In this document: positions 1 through 9,212 of the stretch, in pieces
How the letters are laid out: every line of letters starts with the position of its first letter
Position numbering within the stretch: the first letter of the stretch is position 1
From: Bacillota bacterium
GTDB taxonomy: Bacteria; Bacillota; Clostridia; Tissierellales; Tissierellaceae
Direction: 5' to 3'
Length of the DNA: 44,045 nt
NCBI GenBank assembly: GCA_030602225.1
Contig: JAUWAD010000006.1
Span: 1-44,045 of the forward strand
Notes under the pieces: generated by a model
The model's database searches: none
Told to the model about the DNA's origin: nothing
The model's input: only the letters and a program-made list of their open reading frames with translations
Made by a program: the position numbers and the translations under genes

Positions 1-636
1 ATGATAGACCACACTGTATTAAAGGCTGATACAAAAAAAGAGGCAATTAAAGTATTGTGTCAGGAGGCTATGGAGTATGGATTTAAGGCTGTTTGTGTTA
101 ATCCTACTCATATAGAGTACTGTAAGGAACTGCTACAAGGCTCTGATGTCCTGGTTGCAACAGTAGTTGGTTTTCCCCTTGGAGCAAATACCACTGAGAC
201 CAAGGTGTTTGAAACCAAGGATGCAATAATTAAAGGTGCTGATGAAATAGATATGGTTATAAATATAGGAGCACTTAAGGATGGGGACTACCAGTTGGTT
301 AAAGATGATATTGAACAGGTGGTTAATGCATGTGGAGATAGGGCTATTGTAAAGGTTATAATTGAGACCTCTCTACTTAGCCAGGATGAGAAGGTAAAGG
401 CTTGTGAGCTATCCATGAGTGCTGGAGCTCATTTTGTTAAAACTTCCACTGGTTTTAGTACAGGAGGTGCTACTCTGGATGATGTGGCACTAATGAAGTC
501 CATAGTTGGTGACAAACTTGAAGTAAAGGCTTCTGGTGGAGTCAAGGATTATGAGATGGCTCTTAAGATGAACCAGGCTGGTGCCACAAGAATTGGTACA
601 AGCTCAGGTATTGCTATAATAAAAGGCCAAAAATAA
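1..636 (+). CDS. deoC: Deoxyribose-phosphate aldolase, probably 5'-truncated by the window edge
   Basis: Class I aldolase that cleaves 2-deoxyribose 5-phosphate to glyceraldehyde 3-phosphate and acetaldehyde in cytosolic deoxynucleoside salvage. The 211 visible residues cover nearly the whole TIM barrel. The Schiff-base lysine is K147 in VKTSTGF. The second active-site lysine is K176 in VKASGG, and the catalytic aspartate region is DEIDMV (about D84). The family usually has several residues before IDHT, and an ATG sits exactly at base 1, so the true start probably lies upstream and this methionine may be internal. The gene ends in a strong terminator, so it is the last gene of its transcription unit. 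Identity is very secure; only the 5' end is uncertain. Confidence 0.95.
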   Translation: MIDHTVLKADTKKEAIKVLCQEAMEYGFKAVCVNPTHIEYCKELLQGSDVLVATVVGFPLGANTTETKVFETKDAIIKGADEIDMVINIGALKDGDYQLVKDDIEQVVNACGDRAIVKVIIETSLLSQDEKVKACELSMSAGAHFVKTSTGFSTGGATLDDVALMKSIVGDKLEVKASGGVKDYEMALKMNQAGATRIGTSSGIAIIKGQK

Positions 637-657
637 AGGGGCAACCCTTTATTTTTT
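632..657 (+). terminator. Rho-independent terminator after deoC
   Basis: A perfect 9-bp stem (632-640 with 645-653) closes a GCAA tetraloop and runs into a T-rich tail. The left arm overlaps the deoC stop codon. Confidence 0.88.
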
Positions 658-726
658 AATTTATTTATTATTTTTAGCTAAAATGGGTAATACTATGGAG
701 TAAACCCATTTGAAAGGAGAGCTTGC

Positions 727-2010
727 ATGAATATAAGTAGAATTAATATAGGAAATGGAATCTATTTAAACAAGGTAATAACAGATAAATTTAAGTCAAA
801 TTTCATAAGTATAAATTTAATTCGACCACTGGATAGAAGTGAAGTAACCAAGAATTCACTATTATCATATGTACTTGGAAGGGGAACAAGTTCCCTACCT
901 TCAAAGGCTGTTCTGGAGAGGAAACTTGAAGAATTATATGGTGCCCACCTTAGTGTTAACATTAACAAAAGAGGTGAGAGACAAATTCTCAGGGTTTCCA
1001 TGGAATGGGCTGATTCAAGATTTACAAAGGATGATACCTATGAGAAAAGTGTACTTGAAGTTTTCAGGGATATAATGTTCTACCCTGATTTAAAGGATGG
1101 TCTATTTGGTGAATCAATAGTTGAAGGTGAAAAGAAGAATCTTATAAATAGAATAGAAGCTAAGGTCAATGATAAGAGAACCCTGGCATTAAATAGATGC
1201 ATAGAGGAGATGTGCAAGGGGGAAACCTTTAGCATTTACCAATTAGGTTACGTGGAGGATGTTAAGTCAATTACAAATACATCCTTGACAGATCACTACA
1301 GAGGGATCCTTCAAAATTCTCATATGGAAATAGTATATGTGGGGGTGGAAAACCCATCTATCCGTGAGGATCTGATACCACAGGAGTATCTTAATAGGAA
1401 AGATGTTTTAATTGTACCTAGAGAGATTATACCAAAGGATAATTTCACTAAGAATCACATTGTGGAAAGAGAGGACATTACCCAGGGGAAGTTAGTTGTA
1501 GGATATAGAAGCAATATACCTTATGAGGATGGGCTTTATTCAGCCTTGTTGCTGGGAAATGAAATATTAGGGGGAGGACCAAACTCCAAATTATTCAAAG
1601 ATGTAAGGGAAAAGAACAGTCTAGCCTATTATGTGGGAACTAATCTGATTAAGCATAAGTCCATAATACTACTTGATGCTGGAATTGATATCAATAATTA
1701 TCAGAAGACGATGGGCTTGATTAATGAAATGTTTGAAGATATGAAAAATGGGAATTTTAGCGATGATGATATTGAAATTGCAAAGAAAGCTATCAAAACA
1801 TCCAGCCAATCCATAATTGATAGCCCCCACTTGATGGGTGAGTTCACCCTTGGAAAGGTTATCTCTAAGGATAATAGGAGTCTTGAAGAGATGATTGAGG
1901 ATATTGAAAAAGTAAGTAAGGAAGATATAATTAAAGCTATGAACACAGTGACTCTGGATACCATATACTTCATGACATCTAAGGAGGTGGAGCAAGGTGA
2001 AACGAATTAG
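727..2010 (+). CDS. yfmF: M16-family peptidase-like protein YfmF (non-catalytic partner)
   Basis: A 427-residue member of the M16 (insulinase/processing peptidase) family, the counterpart of B. subtilis YmfF. The zinc-binding HxxEH motif is absent from the N-terminal half, which reads NSLLSYVLGRGTSSLPSKAV where the motif would be expected. It is therefore probably the inactive half of a heterodimer with the next gene, which does carry the motif. The C-terminal half has the usual M16 signature GGGPNSKLFKDVREKNSLAYYV. In databases this pair is often labelled as associated with 5-aminopentanol modification of EF-P; that is family knowledge and not visible here. AAGGAGAG at about 713 supports the ATG at 727. 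The 3' end overlaps yfmH by 14 nt. Confidence 0.88.
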   Translation: MNISRINIGNGIYLNKVITDKFKSNFISINLIRPLDRSEVTKNSLLSYVLGRGTSSLPSKAVLERKLEELYGAHLSVNINKRGERQILRVSMEWADSRFTKDDTYEKSVLEVFRDIMFYPDLKDGLFGESIVEGEKKNLINRIEAKVNDKRTLALNRCIEEMCKGETFSIYQLGYVEDVKSITNTSLTDHYRGILQNSHMEIVYVGVENPSIREDLIPQEYLNRKDVLIVPREIIPKDNFTKNHIVEREDITQGKLVVGYRSNIPYEDGLYSALLLGNEILGGGPNSKLFKDVREKNSLAYYVGTNLIKHKSIILLDAGIDINNYQKTMGLINEMFEDMKNGNFSDDDIEIAKKAIKTSSQSIIDSPHLMGEFTLGKVISKDNRSLEEMIEDIEKVSKEDIIKAMNTVTLDTIYFMTSKEVEQGETN

Positions 2011-3307
2011 TAATGCCACATTAAATGAAGAAATTTACTTTGAGAATCTGGAAAATGGTATAAAGCTTTTTTATTTTCCTAAGAAGGATTTTACAAAAAA
2101 ATATGCCATATTTACCACTAATTATGGCTCAATACACAATAGATTCAAAGTAAAAGAAGATGGAGAGTTAATTACTCTTCCTGAGGGGATAGCCCATTTT
2201 TTAGAGCATAAGCTATTCGAGGATGAAGAGGATGATATATTTACTAAATTTGCACACAATGGTGCTTTTGTAAATGCATTTACAAACTTCAATCAGACAT
2301 CATACTTGTTCTATTCCACGGATAATTTCTATGAAAATCTGGACTTACTTGTTAACTTTGTGCAAAACCCCTACCTTACCGATGAAAATGTTGAAAAGGA
2401 AAAGGGAATCATAGCCCAAGAAATTGAGATGTATCTGGATAATCCCAAGTGGAGAGTATTCTTTAACTGTCTAAAGGGCTTATACCACAATCACCCTGTA
2501 AGAACTGATATTGCCGGGACTGTAGGAAGTATAAAGGAAATTACCAAGGAGGATCTGCTAAGGGCATATAACACATTCTATCATCCATCCAACATGGTAT
2601 TGTTTGTTGTGGGAGATCTGGATATGAATAGGGTCCTGGAAACCGTTAGGAATGCAGGAAAGGAATATGAACCAGTGGATGATACACCTGTTGTAGTATT
2701 TGATAATGAGCCAACAACAGTTAATGAAAGACTTATAGAAGATTATATGTCCACATCAAAACCTCTATTCTATTTAGGCATAAAGGATAATGACCTGGGA
2801 CAAAGGGGAGAGGAAGCCATCAAGAAGGATATAACCACCAATATCATTCTTGATATGTTATTTAGTGACTCCTCTGATTTCTATCACAAACTTTATGATC
2901 AAGGACTTATTGATAAGAGCTTTGGTGCATACTATACTGGGAAAGAAAACTATGGACATTCCTTTATAATTGGACAGACCCATGATCCAAAGCTACTGTC
3001 AGCATTAATTCTTGATGTATTCAAGGATTACAACCAATTTATAAATGAGGATAACTTTTCCAGAATAAAGAAGAAGGAAATTGGTCAATTCTTAATGGGT
3101 TTTAACTCCATAGAATTTATAGCCAATAATCTTACGGATCTCTATTTCCAGGATTTTCTTCTAATTGATTATCTGGATGTTTTAAATAGTATCGAGTTTG
3201 GAGATGTTGAAGATAGATTAGGAAGTCATTTTAAAGAGGAGTTTAGCACATTATCAATAATTTGGCCAAATAATGGCAATGACTTAAATAGGGAAGGTGA
3301 TAAATAA
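1997..3307 (+). CDS. yfmH: M16-family zinc peptidase YfmH (catalytic partner)
   Basis: A 436-residue M16 peptidase with the inverted zinc motif H67-F-L-E70-H71 and a downstream glutamate in GIIAQEIEMY (about E142) that would complete the metal site. It pairs with the motif-less yfmF immediately upstream, the usual active/inactive M16 arrangement. The start is a GTG at 1997, chosen because AAGGAGGTGG (1981-1990) lies at the right distance; it overlaps yfmF by 14 nt, suggesting translational coupling. The stop overlaps the lgt start in TAATG. A cytosolic protease or peptide-processing role is expected. The link to EF-P modification comes from the family label only. Confidence 0.9.
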   Translation: MKRISNATLNEEIYFENLENGIKLFYFPKKDFTKKYAIFTTNYGSIHNRFKVKEDGELITLPEGIAHFLEHKLFEDEEDDIFTKFAHNGAFVNAFTNFNQTSYLFYSTDNFYENLDLLVNFVQNPYLTDENVEKEKGIIAQEIEMYLDNPKWRVFFNCLKGLYHNHPVRTDIAGTVGSIKEITKEDLLRAYNTFYHPSNMVLFVVGDLDMNRVLETVRNAGKEYEPVDDTPVVVFDNEPTTVNERLIEDYMSTSKPLFYLGIKDNDLGQRGEEAIKKDITTNIILDMLFSDSSDFYHKLYDQGLIDKSFGAYYTGKENYGHSFIIGQTHDPKLLSALILDVFKDYNQFINEDNFSRIKKKEIGQFLMGFNSIEFIANNLTDLYFQDFLLIDYLDVLNSIEFGDVEDRLGSHFKEEFSTLSIIWPNNGNDLNREGDK

Positions 3308-4035
3308 TGGATCCAGTTGCATTTAGAGTATTTGGATTTGAAGTTAGATGGTATGGGCTGTTAATAGCCATAGCAGTATTGTTAGGGACAATCCTTGCAT
3401 TAAGAGAGGCAAAGAGAAAGGGAGTCAAAGAGGAATCCATAATTGACATGTTATTATTTGCTGTACCTGGTGCCATCATAGGAGCAAGATTATACTATGT
3501 TATATTCCAGTGGGATTATTATAGCCAGAATCCAGGAGAGATACTGAATTTAAGAGGTGGTGGGTTGGCCATTCATGGAGCAATAATAGGAGGAGCATTG
3601 GTTGCTTATGTATTCACCAAGGTTAAGAAGATGAACTTCTTTACAATAGCAGACATTGTGGCACCTAGTTTAATCCTTGGCCAGGCAATTGGAAGATGGG
3701 GGAATTTTGCCAATCAGGAAGCCCATGGGGGTCCTACTGACCTGCCTTGGGGAATTATGGTTGATGGAGTAAAAGTCCATCCTACTTTCCTTTATGAGTC
3801 CATCTGGAACTTCCTGTTATTTGGTTTTCTATTATGGTATAGAAGGAAAAAGGCAAAGGCTGAAGGAGAGGTATTTGCCATATATCTAGTCCTTTATTCA
3901 GTGGCCAGATTCTTTATAGAGGGTCTAAGGACGGATAGCCTAATGCTTGGCCCTATAAGGGTTGCCCAGTTGATAAGTGTTATAATCATAATATCTGGAA
4001 TTGCCTTTATAAGATACAGTAGAAAAAAACTATAG
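3307..4035 (+). CDS. lgt: Prolipoprotein diacylglyceryl transferase
   Basis: An integral membrane enzyme that moves diacylglyceryl from phosphatidylglycerol to the lipobox cysteine of prolipoproteins, the first step in lipoprotein maturation. The 242 residues contain the Lgt signature GRWGNFANQE (R130, N133, E138), the GGGLAIHGAIIGG block with H90, and the late HPTFLYES block. About seven hydrophobic segments are visible. The ATG at 3307 overlaps the yfmH stop by one base (TAATG), so it is probably coupled to the peptidase pair. A strong terminator follows, closing the yfmF-yfmH-lgt unit. Length is slightly short but within the family range. Confidence 0.97.
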   Translation: MDPVAFRVFGFEVRWYGLLIAIAVLLGTILALREAKRKGVKEESIIDMLLFAVPGAIIGARLYYVIFQWDYYSQNPGEILNLRGGGLAIHGAIIGGALVAYVFTKVKKMNFFTIADIVAPSLILGQAIGRWGNFANQEAHGGPTDLPWGIMVDGVKVHPTFLYESIWNFLLFGFLLWYRRKKAKAEGEVFAIYLVLYSVARFFIEGLRTDSLMLGPIRVAQLISVIIIISGIAFIRYSRKKL

Positions 4036-4048
4036 AAGAAAAAAGCTT

Positions 4049-4082
4049 AAGCTTAAAGAGAAATCTTTAGGCTTATTTTTTT
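4049..4082 (+). terminator. Rho-independent terminator after lgt
   Basis: An 11-bp stem with one G-T wobble (4049-4059 with 4064-4074), a GAAA tetraloop, then A and seven T. It separates lgt from the division cluster. Confidence 0.9.
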
Positions 4083-4173
4083 GCCAATTTTCACTTAGGA
4101 CTAAAGTCCCAAATTATCACTTTAACTCACTAAATGTGTGGAACATTTCCTATATATGGGTTAAAATATAACT

Positions 4174-4220
4174 AAAGTGGGGCGAAGTGGAGGAAAGTGG
4201 CAAATAACACTAAAAGGTGG
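4174..4220 (+). promoter_or_regulatory. MraZ-type direct-repeat operator upstream of mraZ
   Basis: Three AAGTGG-containing boxes (4174-4180, 4184-4190, 4194-4200) follow each other at exactly 10-nt spacing. A fourth related box (AAAGGTGG, ending at 4220) sits 20 nt further on and forms the mraZ ribosome binding site. Known MraZ operators are TGGG/GTGG direct repeats with about 10-nt period upstream of mraZ, and the third box contains AAAGTGGCAA, like the mollicute form. Autorepression of the cluster by MraZ is inferred. A weak -10-like TAAAAT lies at 4162-4167. Confidence 0.75.
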
Positions 4221-4228
4221 AGAAGAAA

Positions 4229-4660
4229 ATGTTTATAGGTGAATATCAACATTCCCTAGATGACAAGGGAAGAATAACAATTCCATCTAAATTCAGAGAT
4301 CCTTTAGGATATGAGTTTGTTATGACTAAAGGCCTTGATAATTGCCTATTTATCTACCCCAAAAAGGAATGGGAAGTAGTTGAGAACAAGCTAAAAAGTC
4401 TTCCATTTACCAATAAGGATGCCCGAGCTTTTATAAGATTCTTCTTTTCTGGGGCTACTGAATGTATTTTAGACAAACAAGGTAGAGTGGTAATCCCTGG
4501 AAACTTAAGAGAACATTCAAAATTAGACAAGGATGCCGTAATAATTGGAGTATCCACCAGACTTGAAATATGGAGTAAGGATGAGTGGGATAATTACAAT
4601 GATGATGATAATCTTAGCTATGACAGCATAGCTGAAAAAATGGCTGAACTAGGCATTTAA
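4229..4660 (+). CDS. mraZ: Transcriptional regulator MraZ
   Basis: A 143-residue DNA-binding protein with two AbrB-like SpoVT halves, each carrying the DxxGR signature: D11-DKGR15 near the N terminus and D82-KQGR86 in the second half. MraZ is the first gene of dcw clusters and in other bacteria represses its own cluster by binding tandem GTGG repeats, which are present just upstream here. The ATG at 4229 is preferred over the in-frame GTG at 4217, because AAAGGTGG (4213-4220) is the ribosome binding site and the result matches the family length and the usual MF(I/M)GEYQH start. It lies 11 nt before rsmH. Confidence 0.96.
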   Translation: MFIGEYQHSLDDKGRITIPSKFRDPLGYEFVMTKGLDNCLFIYPKKEWEVVENKLKSLPFTNKDARAFIRFFFSGATECILDKQGRVVIPGNLREHSKLDKDAVIIGVSTRLEIWSKDEWDNYNDDDNLSYDSIAEKMAELGI

Positions 4661-4671
4661 GGGGTGATAAT

Positions 4672-5604
4672 ATGGAATTCCATCATATATCAGTACTGTT
4701 AAACGAAGTACTTGAAGGGTTGAATATTAAAGAGGACGGAATTTATGTTGATGGCACCTTAGGTGGAGCTGGACACTCCCTGGAAATAGTTAAAAGGTTA
4801 AGTACTGGAAAACTAATCGGAATTGACCAGGATACAAATGCTTTGGAAAAGTCCAAGGTTGTGCTCAAGGATCACATTGATAAGGTTATTCTAGTTCACA
4901 GTAACTACGTAAACATCAAGGAAGTATTAAATGATTTAAATATAGATAAGGTTGATGGTATCCTATTGGATTTAGGAGTATCATCCCATCAACTGGATAC
5001 AGAGGAAAGAGGTTTTTCCCACAACAAGGATGCTCCTTTGGACATGAGAATGGATACCAGCAGAGAATTTTCCGCATGGAATGTGGTAAATCAATACTCT
5101 GAAGAAGAACTGACAAGAATCCTGTACCAATATGGAGAAGAGAAGTGGGCAAAGAGAATAGCTGAATTCATTGTAAAAGAGAGAAGCGAAAAACCAATTG
5201 AAACAACCCTTCAATTAGTAAGTGCAATAAAGAAGGCAATACCAAAGAAGGTCAGGATGGAAGGACATCACCCTGCAAAGAAAACATTCCAGGCAATAAG
5301 AATAGAAGTAAACGGGGAACTGGATGTTCTAAAGACTGCAATTACTCATATGGTGGAGTGTCTTAATCCGGGAGGTCGATTGGCAATTATTACCTTCCAT
5401 TCACTGGAGGATAGGATAGTAAAGGATGAATTCAAGGAGTTGTTCAAAGATTGTATTTGTCCACCGGAAATGCCCCAATGCATATGTGATAAGAAGAGAG
5501 AAATTAATATTATAACAAGAAAACCAATAGTTCCTTCCAAAGAGGAATTGGAAATAAATCCAAGATCAAGATCCTCAAAATTGAGAGTAGCGGAGAAGAT
5601 TTAG
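4672..5604 (+). CDS. rsmH: 16S rRNA (cytosine-1402-N4)-methyltransferase
   Basis: SAM-dependent enzyme (MraW) that methylates N4 of C1402 in the decoding region of 16S rRNA. The 310 residues begin with [15 protein letters not shown] and show the SAM-binding loop [10 protein letters not shown] at about residue 26, then [12 protein letters not shown] and the later [18 protein letters not shown] block, all diagnostic. The C-terminal basic segment [13 protein letters not shown] is also typical. The start at 4672 has GGGGTGAT just upstream and follows mraZ by 11 nt, so the two genes are cotranscribed, the conserved dcw order. Confidence 0.97.
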   Translation: MEFHHISVLLNEVLEGLNIKEDGIYVDGTLGGAGHSLEIVKRLSTGKLIGIDQDTNALEKSKVVLKDHIDKVILVHSNYVNIKEVLNDLNIDKVDGILLDLGVSSHQLDTEERGFSHNKDAPLDMRMDTSREFSAWNVVNQYSEEELTRILYQYGEEKWAKRIAEFIVKERSEKPIETTLQLVSAIKKAIPKKVRMEGHHPAKKTFQAIRIEVNGELDVLKTAITHMVECLNPGGRLAIITFHSLEDRIVKDEFKELFKDCICPPEMPQCICDKKREINIITRKPIVPSKEELEINPRSRSSKLRVAEKI

Positions 5605-5636
5605 AAATAGAAGATAGTCTGCAAGGAGGAGATACT

Positions 5637-6083
5637 ATGTTAGCTGAAAAGATAATGTATGATCAGTTTCCAGAGTACATAGAACCACAAAAAGTTAAGA
5701 AAGAAAAATCTGTGGTTAAAAAGAAGACATCTGCTGTGAACAAGCACATGTATATTTCCCTTGCACTGATTCTATTAATTACTTCTTTATTTATACTCAA
5801 TGGATATGCTAAAATAACTTCAGTAAGACTTGAAATCACAAAATTGGAGAATAGCAAAATTCAGCTTGAAAAGGTTAGAAATGATTTATCTGGTACCCTT
5901 GAAGGCCTTAAAAATACTGCGTTGATCAGCGAAGAAGCCATTAAGAGTTTGGGAATGATCTATCCTGAAGAAGGACAGGTAGTATATTTAACAGTTGATG
6001 ATACTGTATATAGCCAAGAGTATAAGATATCTTTTCAAGATAGAGTTAGAAGTGTAATAAGTGTATTTTCCAGCTTGTTCTAG
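5637..6083 (+). CDS. ftsL: Cell division protein FtsL-like
   Basis: A 148-residue bitopic membrane protein: a basic cytoplasmic N terminus rich in lysine (residues 18-37), one transmembrane helix at about 38-58, then a heptad-like coiled coil (about 62-95) and a short extracytoplasmic tail. FtsL sequences diverge strongly, so the call rests on this architecture and on position between rsmH and the transpeptidase gene. In other bacteria FtsL works with FtsB/DivIC and FtsQ/DivIB to activate the septal FtsW-PBP pair. AAGGAGGA at 5622-5629 supports the ATG at 5637. Confidence 0.85.
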   Translation: MLAEKIMYDQFPEYIEPQKVKKEKSVVKKKTSAVNKHMYISLALILLITSLFILNGYAKITSVRLEITKLENSKIQLEKVRNDLSGTLEGLKNTALISEEAIKSLGMIYPEEGQVVYLTVDDTVYSQEYKISFQDRVRSVISVFSSLF

Positions 6084-6094
6084 GAGGAATAGCA

Positions 6095-8113
6095 TTGAGA
6101 AAAATATCGAAATCTACAAAAAGACGATTAAAGTTTACTTTGTTCTTAGTGACTTTAATCGTGTTTTTTTTAACTTATAGGCTTGTAAAGATCCAAATAA
6201 TCGATGGAGAATCACTTAAGACAGGAGCTCTCCAGCAGTGGACAAAATCCATAGATATTAAGACTGACAGAGGTATAATCTATGACACCAAGGGTAGAAA
6301 GCTAGCTGTTAATGTTACTGCATTTACCCTGTGGGCAACTCCATCAGATATAAAGAATCCTGAGGAAGTTGCTAGGGAATTGTCCTCTATAATAGATATG
6401 GGATATGATGAAGTGTATTTGAAGCTTACCAAGGATGTCCATGTTGAAAAGATAAAACAGTGGATTACCAGGGAAGTGGCGGATGAAATAAGAGAAAAGA
6501 ATTTCAGGGGCATATCCATAGTTGATGATAACAAGAGATACTATCCATTTGGAAGTTTTGCATCATACATCCTTGGATTTACGGATATAGATAATAATGG
6601 CCTTTATGGAATTGAAAGAGCATATGATAAGTACCTTACTGGCATACCTGGAACTTGGGTAAAGGCTACAGATGCTGCTAATAGACAGCTACCATATGAT
6701 GGTGAGAAGGTATTTGAACCAGATAATGGGAAGTCTGTTGTACTTACAGTTGATGAAACGATTCAGTATTTTGCCGAGGTTGCAGCAACAGAGGCTTTGA
6801 TTAACAACCAGGCTAAGTCAGTTTCAATAATAGTTATGGATCCAAAAACAGGAGATATACTGGCTATGGCAAATAAGCCAGATTACAATCCTAATACACC
6901 AAGGGAATCCCTAGACCCTGAGACAAACATACAATGGTCACAACTTCCCTTAGAGGAAAGGCAGAACCGTTGGTATGAAATGTGGAGAAATTATGCAATT
7001 AATGATATATATGAACCAGGCTCAACTTTTAAAATTGTAACAGCTGCGGCAACTTTAGAGGAAGCTACATCAAATCTTAACTCCACCTATTACTGTAATG
7101 GATTCATCAGGGACATTCCCGGAGTGGTATTAAGGTGTGCCAGCTGGTTTAAACCCCATGGACAACAAGATTTTTCAGAAGCATTTGCCAACTCTTGTAA
7201 TGTTGCCTTTGTGAATATGGCCAGGGAAGTGGGCAAGGAAAAAATGTTGGAGTATATAAAGGCATTTGGATTTGGGGAGTTGACTGGAGTGGATCTACCT
7301 GGAGAGCAAAGGGGAATTATACCTACAAATGCCCAGAGCATAAGAGAGGTAAATCTGGCGACTTTATCCTATGGTCATGGTATAGCTGTGACACCTATTC
7401 AGATGATTAATGCAATTTCCGTGGTGGCAAATGGTGGAAACCTTATGACACCGAGATTTGCAAAGAGTATCCTTGATGAAAACAACAGGATAATCGAAAA
7501 TTTCGACCCTGAATTAAAAAGACAGGTAATTTCTGAAGCAACGGCAAAGGAACTGTTGGGGATGCTGGAGAAGGCTGTAATTGAGGGAACGGGAAGAAAA
7601 GCCTATGTGCCTGGATATAGAGTTGGTGGCAAAACAGGTACCGCCCAGAAGATTATAGACGGAAGGTATGTAGCTGGAAAATATATATCCTCATTTGGTG
7701 GAGTTGCTCCGGTTGATGATCCAAAAATCAGCGTATTGGTCATTGTAGATGAGCCCACAGGCATATATTATGGAGGAACAGTTGCCGGGCCTTATGCTCA
7801 GATGTTAATTGAAAACACTTTAAATTACATGGAAATTCCAAGAAAATACACTCAGGAGGAACTGGAGAATATCAGTGAAGTAGTTGTGGTACCAGATGTA
7901 ACAGGTTTAAGGATATTTGAAGCTGGTGGTATAATCACAGACCTTGGATTGAAGTATACCACTGAATACGAGATTTTCACCAATCAGTCAAATGTACTTG
8001 ATCAGTACCCTGCAGCAGGTAGTGAGCTTACCAAGGGTTCAATTGTTGACCTATACTTGGATTATGGGGAAAGCAATCCTAATCTGAGTACGGAAATTGA
8101 AGAGGGAAATTAA
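6095..8113 (+). CDS. ftsI: Penicillin-binding transpeptidase with one PASTA domain (FtsI/SpoVD type)
   Basis: A class B peptidoglycan transpeptidase that crosslinks septal or spore-cortex peptidoglycan. The 672 residues show an N-terminal membrane anchor (about 13-30), a dimerisation region starting at TDRGIIYDTKGR, and the transpeptidase domain with S310-T-F-K313, S367-C-N369 and K513-T-G-T. A single C-terminal PASTA domain spans about 595-660. B. subtilis SpoVD has one PASTA domain and PbpB two, so the form is SpoVD-like. However, it is the only transpeptidase gene in this dcw cluster and so may serve vegetative division as well. The start is TTG at 6095, chosen because TAGGAGGAAT (6081-6090) lies directly upstream. 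It follows ftsL by 11 nt. Confidence 0.9.
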   Translation: MRKISKSTKRRLKFTLFLVTLIVFFLTYRLVKIQIIDGESLKTGALQQWTKSIDIKTDRGIIYDTKGRKLAVNVTAFTLWATPSDIKNPEEVARELSSIIDMGYDEVYLKLTKDVHVEKIKQWITREVADEIREKNFRGISIVDDNKRYYPFGSFASYILGFTDIDNNGLYGIERAYDKYLTGIPGTWVKATDAANRQLPYDGEKVFEPDNGKSVVLTVDETIQYFAEVAATEALINNQAKSVSIIVMDPKTGDILAMANKPDYNPNTPRESLDPETNIQWSQLPLEERQNRWYEMWRNYAINDIYEPGSTFKIVTAAATLEEATSNLNSTYYCNGFIRDIPGVVLRCASWFKPHGQQDFSEAFANSCNVAFVNMAREVGKEKMLEYIKAFGFGELTGVDLPGEQRGIIPTNAQSIREVNLATLSYGHGIAVTPIQMINAISVVANGGNLMTPRFAKSILDENNRIIENFDPELKRQVISEATAKELLGMLEKAVIEGTGRKAYVPGYRVGGKTGTAQKIIDGRYVAGKYISSFGGVAPVDDPKISVLVIVDEPTGIYYGGTVAGPYAQMLIENTLNYMEIPRKYTQEELENISEVVVVPDVTGLRIFEAGGIITDLGLKYTTEYEIFTNQSNVLDQYPAAGSELTKGSIVDLYLDYGESNPNLSTEIEEGN

Positions 8114-8116
8114 TAT

Positions 8117-8150
8117 ATAAGGCAACTATCTGGTTGCCTTATTAAGATTT
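8117..8150 (+). terminator. Stem-loop after the transpeptidase gene, possible weak terminator
   Basis: A perfect 10-bp stem (8117-8126 with 8133-8142) with a 6-nt loop. The T-run after it is interrupted, so it may only partly terminate or may act as an mRNA 3' end. A TATAAT at 8187-8192 could restart transcription for mraY, but the -35 region is poor. Confidence 0.55.
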
Positions 8151-8238
8151 ATTTAATCTGCACTAGCAAATACATCAAAACTCTACTATAATAGGAATGA
8201 TATGGATAATAATTTTTACTGTTGAGAGGAGATAGTAT

Positions 8239-9198
8239 ATGACATTTGTAACACCCTCATTACTTGCCCTAATATTTGGATTTGCAAGTAGTGCAATATT
8301 GGGTCCGAGGATAATTCCTTTATTAAGAAAATTAAAAATTGGACAAAGTATAAGAGAAGATGGTCCTGCATCCCACTTGTCAAAATCAGGTACTCCCACA
8401 ATGGGAGGTATAATATTCATAACTGGATTCCTAATCGCACTAATAACAAGTGGAATAGTTAATTCAAAGATATTGGCAATAGTTATATCAACTTTGGGAT
8501 TTGGATTGGTTGGATATCTGGATGATTATATTAAGGTTGTAAAAAAGAGGAATCTAGGTCTAAGGGCATATCAGAAGATATTAGGACAGGCAGCAGTAAC
8601 TGCATTTCTTATATTCTACTATATGAATTACATCCATACTGATTCCCATATTATAGTTCCATTTTTGAAAACTAGCATTAATTTAGGAATTTTGACAGTA
8701 CCTTTTTTAGTGTTTGTCATAGTAGGTACGGTAAATGCTGTGAATCTTACAGATGGCCTAGATGGATTGGCAACAGGGTTATCAATAATTGTATTTTCAG
8801 CATTCGCATATATAACATACAAGGCTGGATATACGGATATTTCAGGAGCTACCCTAGGTCTTGTGGGAGCTTTGGCTGGTTTCTTAATTTACAACTACAA
8901 TCCTGCCAGAATATTCATGGGAGATACAGGATCTCTAGCTTTGGGAGGTGCCCTTTCAGCAATAGCGGTTATTTCAGGAACACCTTTGTTCATTCCAATA
9001 ATAGGGGGAATATTTTTTGCTGAGACATTGTCTGTAATGATTCAAGTTGGATTTTTCAAGTTAACCAAAAAGCGGTTCTTTAGAATGGCACCTCTTCATC
9101 ATCATTACGAACAAAAGGGATGGAGAGAAATAAAGGTAGTGTATGTTTTCTGGGGAGTGACATTAGTCCTTGGGATTATTGGAGTATTAGCCTATTAA
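8239..9198 (+). CDS. mraY: Phospho-N-acetylmuramoyl-pentapeptide transferase
   Basis: A polytopic membrane enzyme that joins UDP-MurNAc-pentapeptide to undecaprenyl phosphate, giving lipid I. The 319 residues contain the MraY/WecA signature blocks GYLDDYIKV, NLTDGLDGLATG (catalytic aspartates) and GDTGSLALGG, and the MraY-specific HHHYEQKGW near the C terminus. About ten hydrophobic segments can be recognised. GAGAGGAGAT at 8224-8233 supports the ATG at 8239. The stop codon lies just before the murD start region, keeping the two in one operon. Confidence 0.97.
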   Translation: MTFVTPSLLALIFGFASSAILGPRIIPLLRKLKIGQSIREDGPASHLSKSGTPTMGGIIFITGFLIALITSGIVNSKILAIVISTLGFGLVGYLDDYIKVVKKRNLGLRAYQKILGQAAVTAFLIFYYMNYIHTDSHIIVPFLKTSINLGILTVPFLVFVIVGTVNAVNLTDGLDGLATGLSIIVFSAFAYITYKAGYTDISGATLGLVGALAGFLIYNYNPARIFMGDTGSLALGGALSAIAVISGTPLFIPIIGGIFFAETLSVMIQVGFFKLTKKRFFRMAPLHHHYEQKGWREIKVVYVFWGVTLVLGIIGVLAY

Positions 9199-9212
9199 TG
9201 GATGTGATTAAG

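Noticed and set aside
9120-9212. An N-terminal extension of murD overlapping the end of mraY
   Set aside because: The extra residues do not resemble MurD and would need a start deep inside mraY; starts at 9213 or 9198 fit the family length.
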